Positions 16,974-25,709 are shown, numbered from the stretch's first letter. The stretch: DNA of 64,000 bases from Halocatena pleomorpha (GCF_003862495.1 NZ_RRCH01000003.1:310001-374000); one strand, 5' to 3'. Notes: generated by a model from the letters alone, not told the origin. Translations and numbers: made by a program.

Positions 16974-18191
16974 TCAGAGCGAGCCGACGAGCAGTCGGTA
17001 CGCGCCCCGCCGCTGATCCTCCTCGTGATACACCACGGGTTCCTCGACGGCAGCGATCGTCTCGCTGTTGAGCGCGACAGCGGTGGCGATGCCCGTCGTT
17101 TGATGGCTGGTTATCGTGTCCGTTGCCACGTTGAACACGCTCAGCCCGTGGACACCGGGATCGCGCGTCCGGAACTGCTGTGCGCTCGGCACCGCCACCC
17201 TGTCGGCAGCAGTGGCGAGTTCAGTCGCGAAGCCGCCGACGGACGCCGACCACTCGCGGCTCCCGTCGGGTGAGACGCCAATGGCCGTGTGTTCCTCGGG
17301 GTGGAGCACGGTTGTCTCTCGGCCCACTTCGGGATACGTGTTGCCGGTGACGAACACCGCCCCGTCGTGGGTCGCGTGAACGTGATTCGGGTACGCGTAC
17401 ACCGTCTCCCCGTCGATCTCTGTGGGTATGGCGAGAGCCACGCCCCACTCCATGCCGTCGGGACCAATCCGATAGCCACGGTGGTCGGCGTGACTCGTGA
17501 CCACTGCCCCGGTATCGAGTAGCGACACGTCACCTACCCGTCGCTGGCCGTCTGCTGGCGGATCCCATCGGTACCGGATCATACCGTCTTCGGCGTCGAG
17601 CACGACTAGCCCAGAATCGTGCTCGCCGGGGCACCGGTTGTACGCCACAGCGACCCGATCGTCTCGAACAGCGACACTGATGGGCGACGCGTCCGTTTCG
17701 TGGATCCACGCAATCGCACCATCCGCGTCGAACGCGTAGACGGCGCTCGAAAACGATCGTCGTTCATCATCGCGCTCATACCGCCGGACGGCGGCGTACA
17801 CACGAACATCATCGGTGACGAGATCCACGACGAACGGGAGGAAAAACCGTGTTCGCTTTCGTGGCTCGCCCACGTCGGTGGCTGCCGCGTATTGCCAGCG
17901 GACGGTTCCTGTATCGAGATCGTGCGCACGGATAGCACCGGTCGCACTGCGTTCACCAACGACCACGCTGTCCGCGAACGATGCGATCGACACGACTGCC
18001 GCCTCGGCGTCCGATTCGACACGCCAGCGTTCCTCAAGCGTCCACCGGTCGTAGGCGACGACAGTGCCAACAGCAGTTCCGACCACGACGTGATTTCCGG
18101 TCACGGTGACGGCCGAGCGCCGTCCTGTGTGGCGCGACCGCGCGGAGTCGATATCGCTGTCGATATCGACGGTCTGCCACGCGTCACTCAT
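16974..18191 (-). CDS. PQQ/WD40-like beta-propeller protein of the cobalamin operon
   Basis: This 405-residue protein is built of repeating blades with the pattern GTxVAYDxxTLEERWRV, GAIRAHDLDTGTVRWQY, SAVYAFDADGAIAWIHE and VVLDAEDGMIRYRW, like PQQ-type propellers. There is no signal peptide, so a cytoplasmic location is likely. The start MSDAWQTV at 18191 overlaps the DUF3209 stop by 8 bp; the upstream ATG at 18242 would overlap more. It is the last gene of the cbiT operon. Its role is unknown; a scaffold for the membrane or soluble enzymes is one guess. Confidence 0.83.
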   Translation of the reverse strand: MSDAWQTVDIDSDIDSARSRHTGRRSAVTVTGNHVVVGTAVGTVVAYDRWTLEERWRVESDAEAAVVSIASFADSVVVGERSATGAIRAHDLDTGTVRWQYAAATDVGEPRKRTRFFLPFVVDLVTDDVRVYAAVRRYERDDERRSFSSAVYAFDADGAIAWIHETDASPISVAVRDDRVAVAYNRCPGEHDSGLVVLDAEDGMIRYRWDPPADGQRRVGDVSLLDTGAVVTSHADHRGYRIGPDGMEWGVALAIPTEIDGETVYAYPNHVHATHDGAVFVTGNTYPEVGRETTVLHPEEHTAIGVSPDGSREWSASVGGFATELATAADRVAVPSAQQFRTRDPGVHGLSVFNVATDTITSHQTTGIATAVALNSETIAAVEEPVVYHEEDQRRGAYRLLVGSL

Positions 18192-18555
18192 CGACCGGGA
18201 ACGCCTCGTGGAGTAGATCGTGAGCGTCGTCCAGTCCGTCAAGCACGTTCTCTCCGTGGTTGGTCACGCGAGCGACCGCTTGCTCTGCGTCCCGAACAGC
18301 GACCAGCCGTCCCCGGAGATAGCCGTAGGCGGGATCGTCGGTGTCGGTGACGGCGATCTCGGATTCGAGATCAACGAGTGCCGAATCGAGGTGTCGCTCG
18401 ATCTCAGCGAGCGTTTCGGCACGAGCCAGCGCCCCGATAGGGCCGTCCATGCGGCCCTCAAGTTCCCGCTCAGCGTGCTGGCGCGCGCTCTCGTCTTCGG
18501 TTCCGAGAACGTTCATCAATCCGAGTCGTAACGCTTCGAGTTCGTAACAGCTCAT
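18184..18555 (-). CDS. DUF3209 family protein
   Basis: The 123-residue helical protein begins MSCYELEALRLGLMNVLG and matches DUF3209, a small haloarchaeal family found in B12 clusters. It is acidic, with no membrane segment and no clear catalytic motif. A single Cys3 and several histidines (His30, His71, His100, His112, His115) are present. It overlaps cbiX2 by 4 bp upstream and the propeller gene downstream, which argues for a shared function. That function is unknown. Confidence 0.85.
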   Translation of the reverse strand: MSCYELEALRLGLMNVLGTEDESARQHAERELEGRMDGPIGALARAETLAEIERHLDSALVDLESEIAVTDTDDPAYGYLRGRLVAVRDAEQAVARVTNHGENVLDGLDDAHDLLHEAFPVDE

Positions 18556-19781
18556 GATGTCAGTGTTTGATCGACAAGCTCCGAAACGATGCGATCCCGA
18601 TCGAGGTGAGACGAAACGATACGCTCTGCATCCGCTGCGTCGACATCACCGTACCAGACGCCGTCGGGGTAGACGGCCACCATCGGACCGTCCCCACACC
18701 GACCGAGACACGACGAACGGGTGATGCGCGCGTCACACGCCTCTGAATCGCGGGCGTGCTGGCGTAGCCGCTCTAAGACGGCAGGCGCACCGTCAGCGGC
18801 GCACGTCTGATTCGTACAGACGGCGACGTGTTTCTCTGGAGCGTCGTGGGCGTGTGGCTGCTCGTCAACGTCGTCGCGGTCGGCGTGTTCAGCCTGATGA
18901 GTGAGCGCCCGGAGCATCGCTCTTGCACCACCAATGTCCTCGGTATGGCCGTCGAGTTCGACCTTGTACTTACACGTATCACAAGACATCTGGACGCTGT
19001 CGGTGCGCGCCTCCTGCCATCGATCACCAAGCACGTCTAGCAGACGAGAATCAGTGCCCAACGGATCGCCTGCGCCGACGGTGACGTACGGATACGTTTC
19101 GTCAAAATCGGCGGTCCAATCCCGAACGCGCTGTGTGAGGACGCCATCACCGAGCATGTATGGAAGGACGATGACGGCGTCCGGACGGTGTTTCACCGTC
19201 GCATGCAGCGCGTCAGTGAGCTGTGGCTCGGTCACACCGACGAAACAGGTTTCGACCCGGTCGAACGCGCGCCCCTCATACAGGAGGCGCGCCAGCTTCT
19301 TGGCGTCGCCGTTGGCGTCGGGATCGCTGGAGCCGCGAGCACAGAGCACGACCGTGACGGTGTCAGTATCGCGGTCGACACCGAGCGTACTCTCGACAGC
19401 ACTGGCCCGCTCGTCGAGCAGATCGACGATCGCTGGATGGATGCCGAGGTGGCTACCGACGTGGATCGTCACGTCGGAACGCTCGGCGCGGACCTGTTCG
19501 ATCGCCAGCGGCACGTCGGCTTTTACGTGGCTCGCTGCGAACAGGGAGAGTTGGACCACTGTGATCGTTGACACCGCAGACGCTAATCCCGCGATCGCCT
19601 CAGAGATCGCGGGCGCTGCGAGTTCGAGAAACCCCGCGTCGACCGGAATTCCGAGTCGTTGTTCTAACCCCGCAGCGAGAGAGCGAACCTGCTCGTTCGA
19701 TCGCTCTCGGCGCGATCCGTGACCGATCAGCAACACCGCTTCGTCCTCGATCGCGGTCGTCGGTAGGATGGTCTCCGTCAT
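18552..19781 (-). CDS. cbiX2: Sirohydrochlorin cobaltochelatase fused to a ferredoxin domain
   Basis: The first about 265 residues form a two-half CbiX chelatase. The N-terminal half carries the canonical LLIGHGSRRE histidine (near residue 20) and FAASHVKADVP (near 87). The C-terminal half has lost both (LCARGSS and PYMLGDG). A CxxC (MSCDTCKYKVELDGH) and a His-rich linker (HDAPEKH) follow. A thioredoxin-like [2Fe-2S] ferredoxin domain closes the protein, with CTNQTCAADGA and SSCLGRCGDGP. Cobalt insertion early in the anaerobic pathway is the expected reaction, with the Fe-S domain perhaps regulating metal or electron supply. It overlaps its neighbours by 1-4 bp. Confidence 0.92.
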   Translation of the reverse strand: MTETILPTTAIEDEAVLLIGHGSRRERSNEQVRSLAAGLEQRLGIPVDAGFLELAAPAISEAIAGLASAVSTITVVQLSLFAASHVKADVPLAIEQVRAERSDVTIHVGSHLGIHPAIVDLLDERASAVESTLGVDRDTDTVTVVLCARGSSDPDANGDAKKLARLLYEGRAFDRVETCFVGVTEPQLTDALHATVKHRPDAVIVLPYMLGDGVLTQRVRDWTADFDETYPYVTVGAGDPLGTDSRLLDVLGDRWQEARTDSVQMSCDTCKYKVELDGHTEDIGGARAMLRALTHQAEHADRDDVDEQPHAHDAPEKHVAVCTNQTCAADGAPAVLERLRQHARDSEACDARITRSSCLGRCGDGPMVAVYPDGVWYGDVDAADAERIVSSHLDRDRIVSELVDQTLTS

Positions 19782-20488
19782 TATTCTGAGAACGAAAGCG
19801 ATCCGACATCGCCACCTGTCGCGCGTTCGACGCTCCGTCGGAGCTTCCGGCGTCTATCGGCGGCGTACAGCCCCGAGTCATCACTTCCAGCGTACACCCA
19901 TCGCGCAAACGCCGCGGGATCGGCGGTGGCTGCAAGCCCGAACCAGTAGCCACCCGAGGAGCTTTCTGAAAGCCCCTCGGTGGGAATCTCGGGAGCCGCG
20001 TTGCCGAGCAGCGTCCGAAGCGCTTCGAGTAGCTGCTTGTCCTCGTGAACGAACGACACTCCGACCGACGCCGAGGATTCCTGGAAACAGACGGTGCCAC
20101 AGGCTTCGAGCAGTCCCCGCACCAGCTGCTGGCGGTGGTCATCGAAGCCCGTAAACCGACGATTCTCGGGCACGTCGGCTCCGGTCACCACGCCCGCGTC
20201 AGTGGCGCGTTGGGCGAACGACGGTGACACCGGTATCCGGAGTTCGTACACCTCCTCATAGCGAACGACGGTCGCGTCGTGGGCCGATTCGTGGACCGCA
20301 ATCGTGTGCTTGGGGTCCTCACCATTGGCATCGGCTTCGGAGGTCCCAGCCACTGCGTCGAGTGCGGACTTGTCACCGACACGTACAATCACTCGATCAG
20401 TCGTGACCGTGCCGTTGCCGGCGACCCGACCCCAGAAGTACGCCGTCTCCGGCGTTGGATCGAGGAGATCGTCGCCCGTCTCACGCAT
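19781..20488 (-). CDS. LAGLIDADG-like protein with lost catalytic acids, in the cobalamin operon
   Basis: The 235-residue protein shows two diverged LAGLIDADG-type helices. The first is AYFWGRVAGNGTVTTDRV near residues 16-33; the second is QLVRGLLEACGTVCF near 121-135. Each is followed by a beta-rich stretch and helix, and a late WVYAGSDDSGLYAADRRRK resembles the fold's C-terminal element. The position of the catalytic aspartate is Asn in the first repeat and Cys in the second, so nuclease activity is unlikely. It overlaps the ferredoxin gene by 8 bp and touches cbiX2, which makes a B12 role likely. It could be a WhiA-like domesticated endonuclease fold used for binding. Confidence 0.72.
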   Translation of the reverse strand: MRETGDDLLDPTPETAYFWGRVAGNGTVTTDRVIVRVGDKSALDAVAGTSEADANGEDPKHTIAVHESAHDATVVRYEEVYELRIPVSPSFAQRATDAGVVTGADVPENRRFTGFDDHRQQLVRGLLEACGTVCFQESSASVGVSFVHEDKQLLEALRTLLGNAAPEIPTEGLSESSSGGYWFGLAATADPAAFARWVYAGSDDSGLYAADRRRKLRRSVERATGGDVGSLSFSE

Positions 20489-20729
20489 CGTCGATCACCG
20501 TCACGTCGATGGCGTCAACCGGACACGCGCGAGCTGCGAGGCGGGCATCCGCAAGACGGTCGTCGCTGAATCGAGCGATCGTCTCGTCTGCTTGTTCATC
20601 GGATCCGTCAGCTCGTTCGATCGTCACCAGTCCGTCTGGGGCTTCCTCGAACCGGTCATCACGAACGAGACACGCGAAGACACCCACACAGGCGGTCCGA
20701 TCAATCCGGATGTGGTACTCAGTACTCAT
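20481..20729 (-). CDS. Small three-cysteine ferredoxin
   Basis: This 82-residue protein resembles bacterial-type single-cluster ferredoxins. It has Cys14-x5-Cys20 (CVGVFAC) and Cys69-Pro (ACPVDAIDV). Only three cysteines are available, which predicts a [3Fe-4S] cluster or a [4Fe-4S] cluster with an open site. An acidic insert separates the two halves. It overlaps cbiH1 by 11 bp and the LAGLIDADG-like gene by 8 bp. A redox role in the ring-contraction steps is plausible from position, but not shown. Confidence 0.83.
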   Translation of the reverse strand: MSTEYHIRIDRTACVGVFACLVRDDRFEEAPDGLVTIERADGSDEQADETIARFSDDRLADARLAARACPVDAIDVTVIDDA

Positions 20730-21657
20730 ATTTGGATTCGTAGCCTCGGGGCGTCACCATGCGGTCATCCCAGACGTACGTCTCCTCGTTGCCGACGATG
20801 ATGGTCGTCGTCATGTCGATGAGTTCCGTTTCGCCAAGCTCCTCAAGTTCGTCTAGCGCAACGATCTCCGTTCGTTCGTCCTCGCGGCCCGCGCCGTGGA
20901 CGATTCCCACGGGCGTGTCTGGATCGCGGTGTTCAGTGAGAATCTCACAGCACCGCTTGAAATTCTCTCGACGCTTGCGACTCCAGGGGTTGTAGATGGT
21001 GATGGTGAACCCTTCGGCTGCGACGGCGTGAAGCCGTGACTCGATCGTCTCCATCGGTGTCAGGTGATCCGACAACGAGATACTGACGCTGTCGTTCACT
21101 AACGGCGCACCAACGCGTGCCCCACAGGATTGGGCAGCGGGTACGCCCGGCACGACCTCGAAGTCGACCATACTCGCGGTCGCACCTTTCGATTCGAGGA
21201 TCTCTAAGGCCAGCCCTGCGAGCGCGTACACGTTCGGGTCGCCGCTTCCAACGATAGCGACATTGTTGCCCGCGAGCGCGCGATCGACTGCCTCCTCAGT
21301 GCGGGAGACTTCCCCACACATCGGCGTGTCGTACAGCTCCTCGGCCGATTCCGTGATCTCCTCGGGGAGGAGATCGATGTACGTCGTGTACCCGACGATG
21401 TGCTTTGCCTCCAAGAGGCTAGCACGGGCGCGCTGGGTCATTCCCTCTGGCTGACCGGGACCGATCCCCACCGCGAGCAACCGACCGGGATCGGCGTCGA
21501 ATGCCTCGATAGACGCTCCAACCCGCTCATCGGTGGCTTCCCGCTTCGAGTCGTCACACGCCGATCCTGATTTCGACTCCGACTCCGACTCCGATTCCGA
21601 TGTCGAACCGCCATACGTTCGTTGCTCTGTGCTCGTGCTGGTGTTGTCACTACTCAT
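20719..21657 (-). CDS. cbiH1: Cobalt-precorrin-3B C17-methyltransferase
   Basis: CbiH methylates C17 and drives ring contraction. The 312-residue protein has a low-complexity acidic N-terminus with a Ser-Glu repeat. The methylase core then runs LLAVGIGPGQPEGMTQRA (about residues 58-75), VAIVGSGDPNVYAL, FEVVPGVPAAQSCGARVGAPL and ITIYNPWSRKRRENF, ending with IIVGNEETYVWDDRMVTPRGY. It lies directly after the frameshifted paralog (5 bp gap) and is intact, so it could supply the activity alone. Confidence 0.93.
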   Translation of the reverse strand: MSSDNTSTSTEQRTYGGSTSESESESESKSGSACDDSKREATDERVGASIEAFDADPGRLLAVGIGPGQPEGMTQRARASLLEAKHIVGYTTYIDLLPEEITESAEELYDTPMCGEVSRTEEAVDRALAGNNVAIVGSGDPNVYALAGLALEILESKGATASMVDFEVVPGVPAAQSCGARVGAPLVNDSVSISLSDHLTPMETIESRLHAVAAEGFTITIYNPWSRKRRENFKRCCEILTEHRDPDTPVGIVHGAGREDERTEIVALDELEELGETELIDMTTTIIVGNEETYVWDDRMVTPRGYESKYEY

Positions 21658-21662
21658 AATTA

Positions 21663-22531
21663 TTAGAAATCCTCCACATCACGCCCGCCGCGCGGGGTGT
21701 AGAGGTGTGTTCGGTAATCGTTCTCCCAAACCATCGTTTCGTCCGTACCGACGAGGATCGACGTGCCCATGCCTCCGACCTCCTCGTCGTGGTCGGTCGC
21801 CGCTCCAAGCGTCGTAATGGTGTGGGTCTCACCGTTGATATTTCGACCGGCGTCATCACGCCCGGCGTCGTTGAAGATACCAACCGGAACGTGGTCGGCG
21901 CGCTCCTCCTGGATGAGACCGACCGCGCGCTGATAGTTGCGCCAGCAGTTGTACAACACGATGACGAACCCACTGACCGCGCCGCGCGCAGTTTTTCTTC
22001 GATCTCCTCCCATCCCCGCCATTTATCAGACAGAGAAACTGTACAGAAATCGTTACTGAGCGGCGCGCCGAGATTCGCCGCGCCACCGAGTGCGGCCGTC
22101 ACGCCTGGAATCACGGTGATCGGAACGTCGTAGGCGTTCTCTGCTTCGGCCATCAGATAGAGAAGATCGCTTTTCCCGTACACGTTCGGATCGCCGCCCG
22201 ACACGTGAGCGACGGTTTGACCGTTACGCACCCGCTCGAACGCCTCCCGAGCGAGTTCGACCTGCCGACCCATCGAGGAACGGATGATCGTTTGGCGGGT
22301 GCCGTCGGAGCGAGCGACGACCGCCTCCTCGTCCGAACCGGTCGCCGTCTCGTTGGCTGGAAGCGTTCCGTCTGCCCGGAGGAACGCCTGATAAAGGTTC
22401 GACGCGATAACGCAGTCGACGCTCGAAATCACGTCTTGAGCGCGTTGGGTCATCGTGTCGGGAAGTCCGGGACCGATCCCGACGACGTACAGTCGGCCGC
22501 GTTCGCCGTCGGATGGTTCAGCGTCAGTCAC
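21663..22531 (-). pseudogene. cbiH2: Second CbiH-type methyltransferase, interrupted by a frameshift
   Basis: The first part (from 22531) reads YVVGIGPGLPDTMTQRA, VSGGDPNVYGKSDLLYL and ITVIPGVTAALGGAANLGAPL. It continues to EKLRAA and then leaves the family frame. The rest of the methylase (SGFVIVLYNCWRNYQRAV, PVGIFNDAGRDDAG, ILVGTDETMVWENDYRTHLYTPRGG) continues in the -1 frame to a stop at 21663. The shift falls in the GC-rich tract at about 21977-21988 and needs one extra base to restore it. Paired cbiH genes are usual in haloarchaea, so the gene was recently intact. A sequence error, a true mutation or a recoding site are all possible. Confidence 0.85.
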
Positions 22532-22537
22532 GGTGTC

Positions 22538-23509
22538 TCACCGCCCCACCGCGACTGTCACCGCGTCGTCGTAGCGTTCTTTCTCCTGAAGGAGTTCGTG
22601 GTTGCGTCCGCCAGCGATGGCCGACGCCTCTGCGATACCGGGCCAGCCGATGAGTTCGTTCGATCGGGAGGGACTCGGCCCTTCGAACCTTGCGAGCATC
22701 TCCTTCTCGAAGAGCACGATCCCGACATCGATCTTCTGGGCCGCTTCGTACAGCCCCGATTCGTCTTTTTTCCGAGTGCCGGTGGCGACGAACGTCACAT
22801 CATCGAAGCCCAGATCCAGCGCCGATAGCGCGGTCTCCCATGCGGTGAGCACCTGCTCTGTTCGGACGCCCGAAACGGTGCCGGTGCCGAGGACGACGCC
22901 ATCCTTGTTTGGCTTGAGAACCGTTACGTCGTCGTCAACGAAGACGGCACGAGGACCGTCGAGTCGGGCGACTGGTCCGAGTTCGTCGTCGAGCACGGCG
23001 AGATTCGTTGCGACCGTCGAATCGCCGTTGACCACGTGCGCGTCCAAGGCTTTGGCCTTGCTCTCGACGCCTTGCTTGCCAGCGGCTTCGCTCGCGGTCG
23101 TCATCGCAGGCACTGCACCCAACTGCGCGAGATCGGTAACGACCTGATTCGCGCCGTGGTGGCCACCCGTGAGCGGGATCGCCCACGTGAGTTGTTCGTC
23201 GACGACCACGATAGCCGGATCGTCCCACTTGTCCGCGAGCAGCGGCGCGGCTTTGCGCACCGCGATGCCCGACGCCATCAACCCGACGAAACAGTCGTAC
23301 TCCTCCCACTGGTCGGCAAACACGTCGCCGTGGTATTCGATAACGTCAACTCGGTCGTAGGCGTCTTCGATCTCCGCTTTGATCGTGCGGGCGGTGTCGA
23401 GCTTGCGCTCGAAGCTGATGATGGCGATCTCCTCGGCCACCTCGCCGTCAGAATCCGGCGTTGAGCAGTGGCTCGCTCCGTTCGATTCCGTGGTATTGTT
23501 CGTACTCAT
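22538..23509 (-). CDS. cbiG: Cobalamin biosynthesis protein CbiG
   Basis: CbiG opens the delta-lactone of cobalt-precorrin-5A, releasing acetaldehyde. The 323-residue protein has the N-terminal domain with LMASGIAVRKAAPLL and the glycine/histidine motif LTGGHHGANQVV near residue 112. A central domain follows (AVFVDDDVTVLKP), then the C-terminal domain GVVLGTGTVSGV through VTFVATGTRKKDESGLYEAA. A serine/asparagine-rich leader of about 25 residues precedes it. It lies 6 bp upstream of cbiH2 and 30 bp after cbiF in the same operon. Confidence 0.93.
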   Translation of the reverse strand: MSTNNTTESNGASHCSTPDSDGEVAEEIAIISFERKLDTARTIKAEIEDAYDRVDVIEYHGDVFADQWEEYDCFVGLMASGIAVRKAAPLLADKWDDPAIVVVDEQLTWAIPLTGGHHGANQVVTDLAQLGAVPAMTTASEAAGKQGVESKAKALDAHVVNGDSTVATNLAVLDDELGPVARLDGPRAVFVDDDVTVLKPNKDGVVLGTGTVSGVRTEQVLTAWETALSALDLGFDDVTFVATGTRKKDESGLYEAAQKIDVGIVLFEKEMLARFEGPSPSRSNELIGWPGIAEASAIAGGRNHELLQEKERYDDAVTVAVGR

Positions 23510-23539
23510 GTGTCTACAGCGCTCGTTTTCATTTGTGTG

Positions 23540-24397
23540 TCAGTCATTACTCTCTCCGTCTGCAGCGGTGCGGTTCGCCCATTCGCCGTACAGATACGAG
23601 CGTTCGTATCCCGCCTTTCGCGCTGCGTCACCGATGATGACGAGCGCGGAGGCACGGTACCCGGCCGCTTCGATCCGATTACCGATGGTAGCGATGGTTC
23701 CCTCGATGATGTCCTCATCAGGCCAAGACGCGTGATAGACGACCGTAACCGGCGTTTCGGGATCATGCCCTCCCGCAAGAAGCCGGTCCATCGTCTCAGC
23801 GATCGCGTGTGTCCCGAGATAGATGCAGGTCGTCACATCACCCATCCCAACGAACTCATCGATGTGGTCATCTGACGGATCGAGCGTTGTTCCCTGTGGC
23901 CGAGTGAACGCGACGTGATTCGCCACGCCGTTGAGCGTGAGCTGGGTTCGGAGGCTTGCACTGGCAGCAAACGCCGCTGTCACCCCTGGCACAAGATACG
24001 TCGGAACGCCGTCGTGTTCGAGGGCGTCCATCTGTTCGAGCGCCGCCCCGTAGACGGCGGGATCACCGCTGTGAAGCCGAACGACCGACCGGCCAGCCTC
24101 GTAGGCCCCGGCCATCAGCGGCACGAGCTCCTCCAAATCCTTCCCGATGCTCGATACCTGCTCGGCGTCTGCACAGTAGGTAGCGAGGAGTTCGCTGTTG
24201 ACCAACGATCCCGCGTGTACCACGAGATCGGCGGCTTCGACCAGCTCTTTTCCCGTGACCGTGAGCAGTCCTGGATCACCCGGTCCGGCTCCGACGAACG
24301 GAATGCCCTCCTGACGCTCGCCAGCGGTCCGTTCGTGGATACGAGGATCGCGCTCGGCCGCAGTGGCCGCATCGATGGCCGTTTGGGGATCACTCAT
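23540..24397 (-). CDS. cbiF: Cobalt-precorrin-4 C11-methyltransferase
   Basis: The 285-residue tetrapyrrole methylase adds the C11 methyl group. Key segments are FVGAGPGDPGLLTVTGKELV (about residues 34-53), VRLHSGDPAVYGAALEQMD and YLVPGVTAAFAASASL. AFTRPQGTTLDP and TCIYLGTHAIAETM follow. The start MSDPQTAID at 24397 overlaps cbiL by 8 bp; the longer open frame upstream to 24682 lies antisense-like within cbiL and is rejected. An N-terminal extension of about 30 residues is present. Confidence 0.95.
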   Translation of the reverse strand: MSDPQTAIDAATAAERDPRIHERTAGERQEGIPFVGAGPGDPGLLTVTGKELVEAADLVVHAGSLVNSELLATYCADAEQVSSIGKDLEELVPLMAGAYEAGRSVVRLHSGDPAVYGAALEQMDALEHDGVPTYLVPGVTAAFAASASLRTQLTLNGVANHVAFTRPQGTTLDPSDDHIDEFVGMGDVTTCIYLGTHAIAETMDRLLAGGHDPETPVTVVYHASWPDEDIIEGTIATIGNRIEAAGYRASALVIIGDAARKAGYERSYLYGEWANRTAADGESND

Positions 24398-25118
24398 TGT
24401 GACTCCGTTCCGCGAGATCAGTGCCGTGCGTGTCAGCTCCCTCGAACGCCGCAGTTGGTGATTCATCGTCAATTCCGCGTTTTTCGGCGTACGCGAGCGT
24501 GTAGTAATCCCGACCATCGACGGCGTGGGGATCGTCAGTGACGACGGTATCCCCCGATTCCATGAACAGCCGGCGGCCGTACACCACGTCGTAGCCGCTC
24601 TCGATGAGTCCTTCGTGAGTCGACGGTGCGTCGGTGACTTTGAACAGAACCATCCGGTCGGGACCACTCGGAGCAACACCACCAGCGGCCTCCCGCAACG
24701 CGAGGCTCGAACCAGCTGTGATCTCGATCCCGAGTGCTGTCGTAAACGCCGTGACGGCGCTCACACCGGGGACGATCTCGATCTCGACCGAATGAAACGC
24801 GTCAAGCGTCCGCCGGAGATGGCCGAACGTCGAATACACGTTGGGATCACCAAGCGTCACGAACGCCACAGAGTCCTCGCGTGCACGCGGGGCGATCTCT
24901 GCAGCGGCTTTCTTCCACGCCGTTCGGAGTTCGTCCTCGTCGCGGGTCATCGGGAATGAAAGGCCCGAAATCCGCGCGTCAGGCACGTGTTCGGCGGCGA
25001 CCGATCGGGAAAGCCGACCGGGCGTGTACACCACGTCGGCTCGTTGGAGTATCTGCTTACCGCGTACAGTCACGAGATCCGCACGGCCCGGACCCAATCC
25101 GACGCCGTACAGCGTCAT
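24390..25118 (-). CDS. cbiL: Cobalt-factor II C20-methyltransferase
   Basis: CbiL adds the C20 methyl group early in the anaerobic branch. The 242-residue protein starts directly with MTLYGVGLGPGRADLVTVRG, the SAM-binding motif. It continues with FVTLGDPNVYSTFGHL, EIVPGVSAVTAFTTALG and a C-terminal CbiL-like VVYGRRLFMESGDTVV segment. It overlaps cbiT by 4 bp and cbiF by 8 bp, consistent with tight translational coupling. Confidence 0.94.
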   Translation of the reverse strand: MTLYGVGLGPGRADLVTVRGKQILQRADVVYTPGRLSRSVAAEHVPDARISGLSFPMTRDEDELRTAWKKAAAEIAPRAREDSVAFVTLGDPNVYSTFGHLRRTLDAFHSVEIEIVPGVSAVTAFTTALGIEITAGSSLALREAAGGVAPSGPDRMVLFKVTDAPSTHEGLIESGYDVVYGRRLFMESGDTVVTDDPHAVDGRDYYTLAYAEKRGIDDESPTAAFEGADTHGTDLAERSHNE

Positions 25119-25681
25119 CTGCCACCTCTGGCGTCCGATTCGTCGGTCTCGCCAACCACCATGTACACCGGATTGTCTGAGTCGAAACTCGTCGCGCCGG
25201 CCAGCTCGTAGCCGTGGCTCACCTGAATCTGGATGACCTCCTCAAGTACTCCCCGCTCGCGGAACGCTTGAACAGCCTCACCCGCGACTTCAAGACGGGA
25301 GACGTTCATTATGATCCGGTCGATTCCCGTTTCGACCGCGTGATCGAGCACCGCCTCGTAGTTGCGGCTGCCGCCGATGAACAACGCGTCACCGTCTTCC
25401 GGCAATCCTGCCGGTGCGTGTGCTTCTCGAAGTGTGACATCACCACTCACGTCGTTTGCGGCCAGGTTCTTCCGCGTCACCGCTATCCGGTCGGGCTTGC
25501 GTTCGAGCGCGGTAACCCGGTCAGCACGACGTGCTGCTTCGATGGTAACGGCACCAGTACACGAACCGACTTCGACAACATGGTCGGCCGCCGTGAGATC
25601 GAGTTTGTGTAACAGCACAGCCCGAACCTCCGCCTTGGTCGGCCCTGCCTTTGCGTCGTATGGGAGCGATACGCGCGACAT
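25115..25681 (-). CDS. cbiT: Cobalt-precorrin-6B C15-methyltransferase (decarboxylating)
   Basis: CbiT methylates C15 and decarboxylates the acetate side chain at C12. The 188-residue Rossmann-type methyltransferase shows the start LPYDAKAGPTKAEVRAVLL and motif I VVEVGSCTGAVTIEAA (about residues 36-51). ALERKPDRI and ALFIGGSRNYEAVLDHAV follow. It is the first gene of the long minus-strand cbi operon, so the regulatory region to its right controls at least ten downstream genes. Confidence 0.94.
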   Translation of the reverse strand: MSRVSLPYDAKAGPTKAEVRAVLLHKLDLTAADHVVEVGSCTGAVTIEAARRADRVTALERKPDRIAVTRKNLAANDVSGDVTLREAHAPAGLPEDGDALFIGGSRNYEAVLDHAVETGIDRIIMNVSRLEVAGEAVQAFRERGVLEEVIQIQVSHGYELAGATSFDSDNPVYMVVGETDESDARGGR

Positions 25682-25709
25682 CAGTCTCTACAACTCACGT
25701 AGTACGTAA

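Noticed and set aside
21543-21600. Ser-Glu/Asp repeat at the CbiH1 N-terminus as a separate element
   Set aside because: It is an in-frame low-complexity halophilic tail of CbiH1 and not an independent repeat family.
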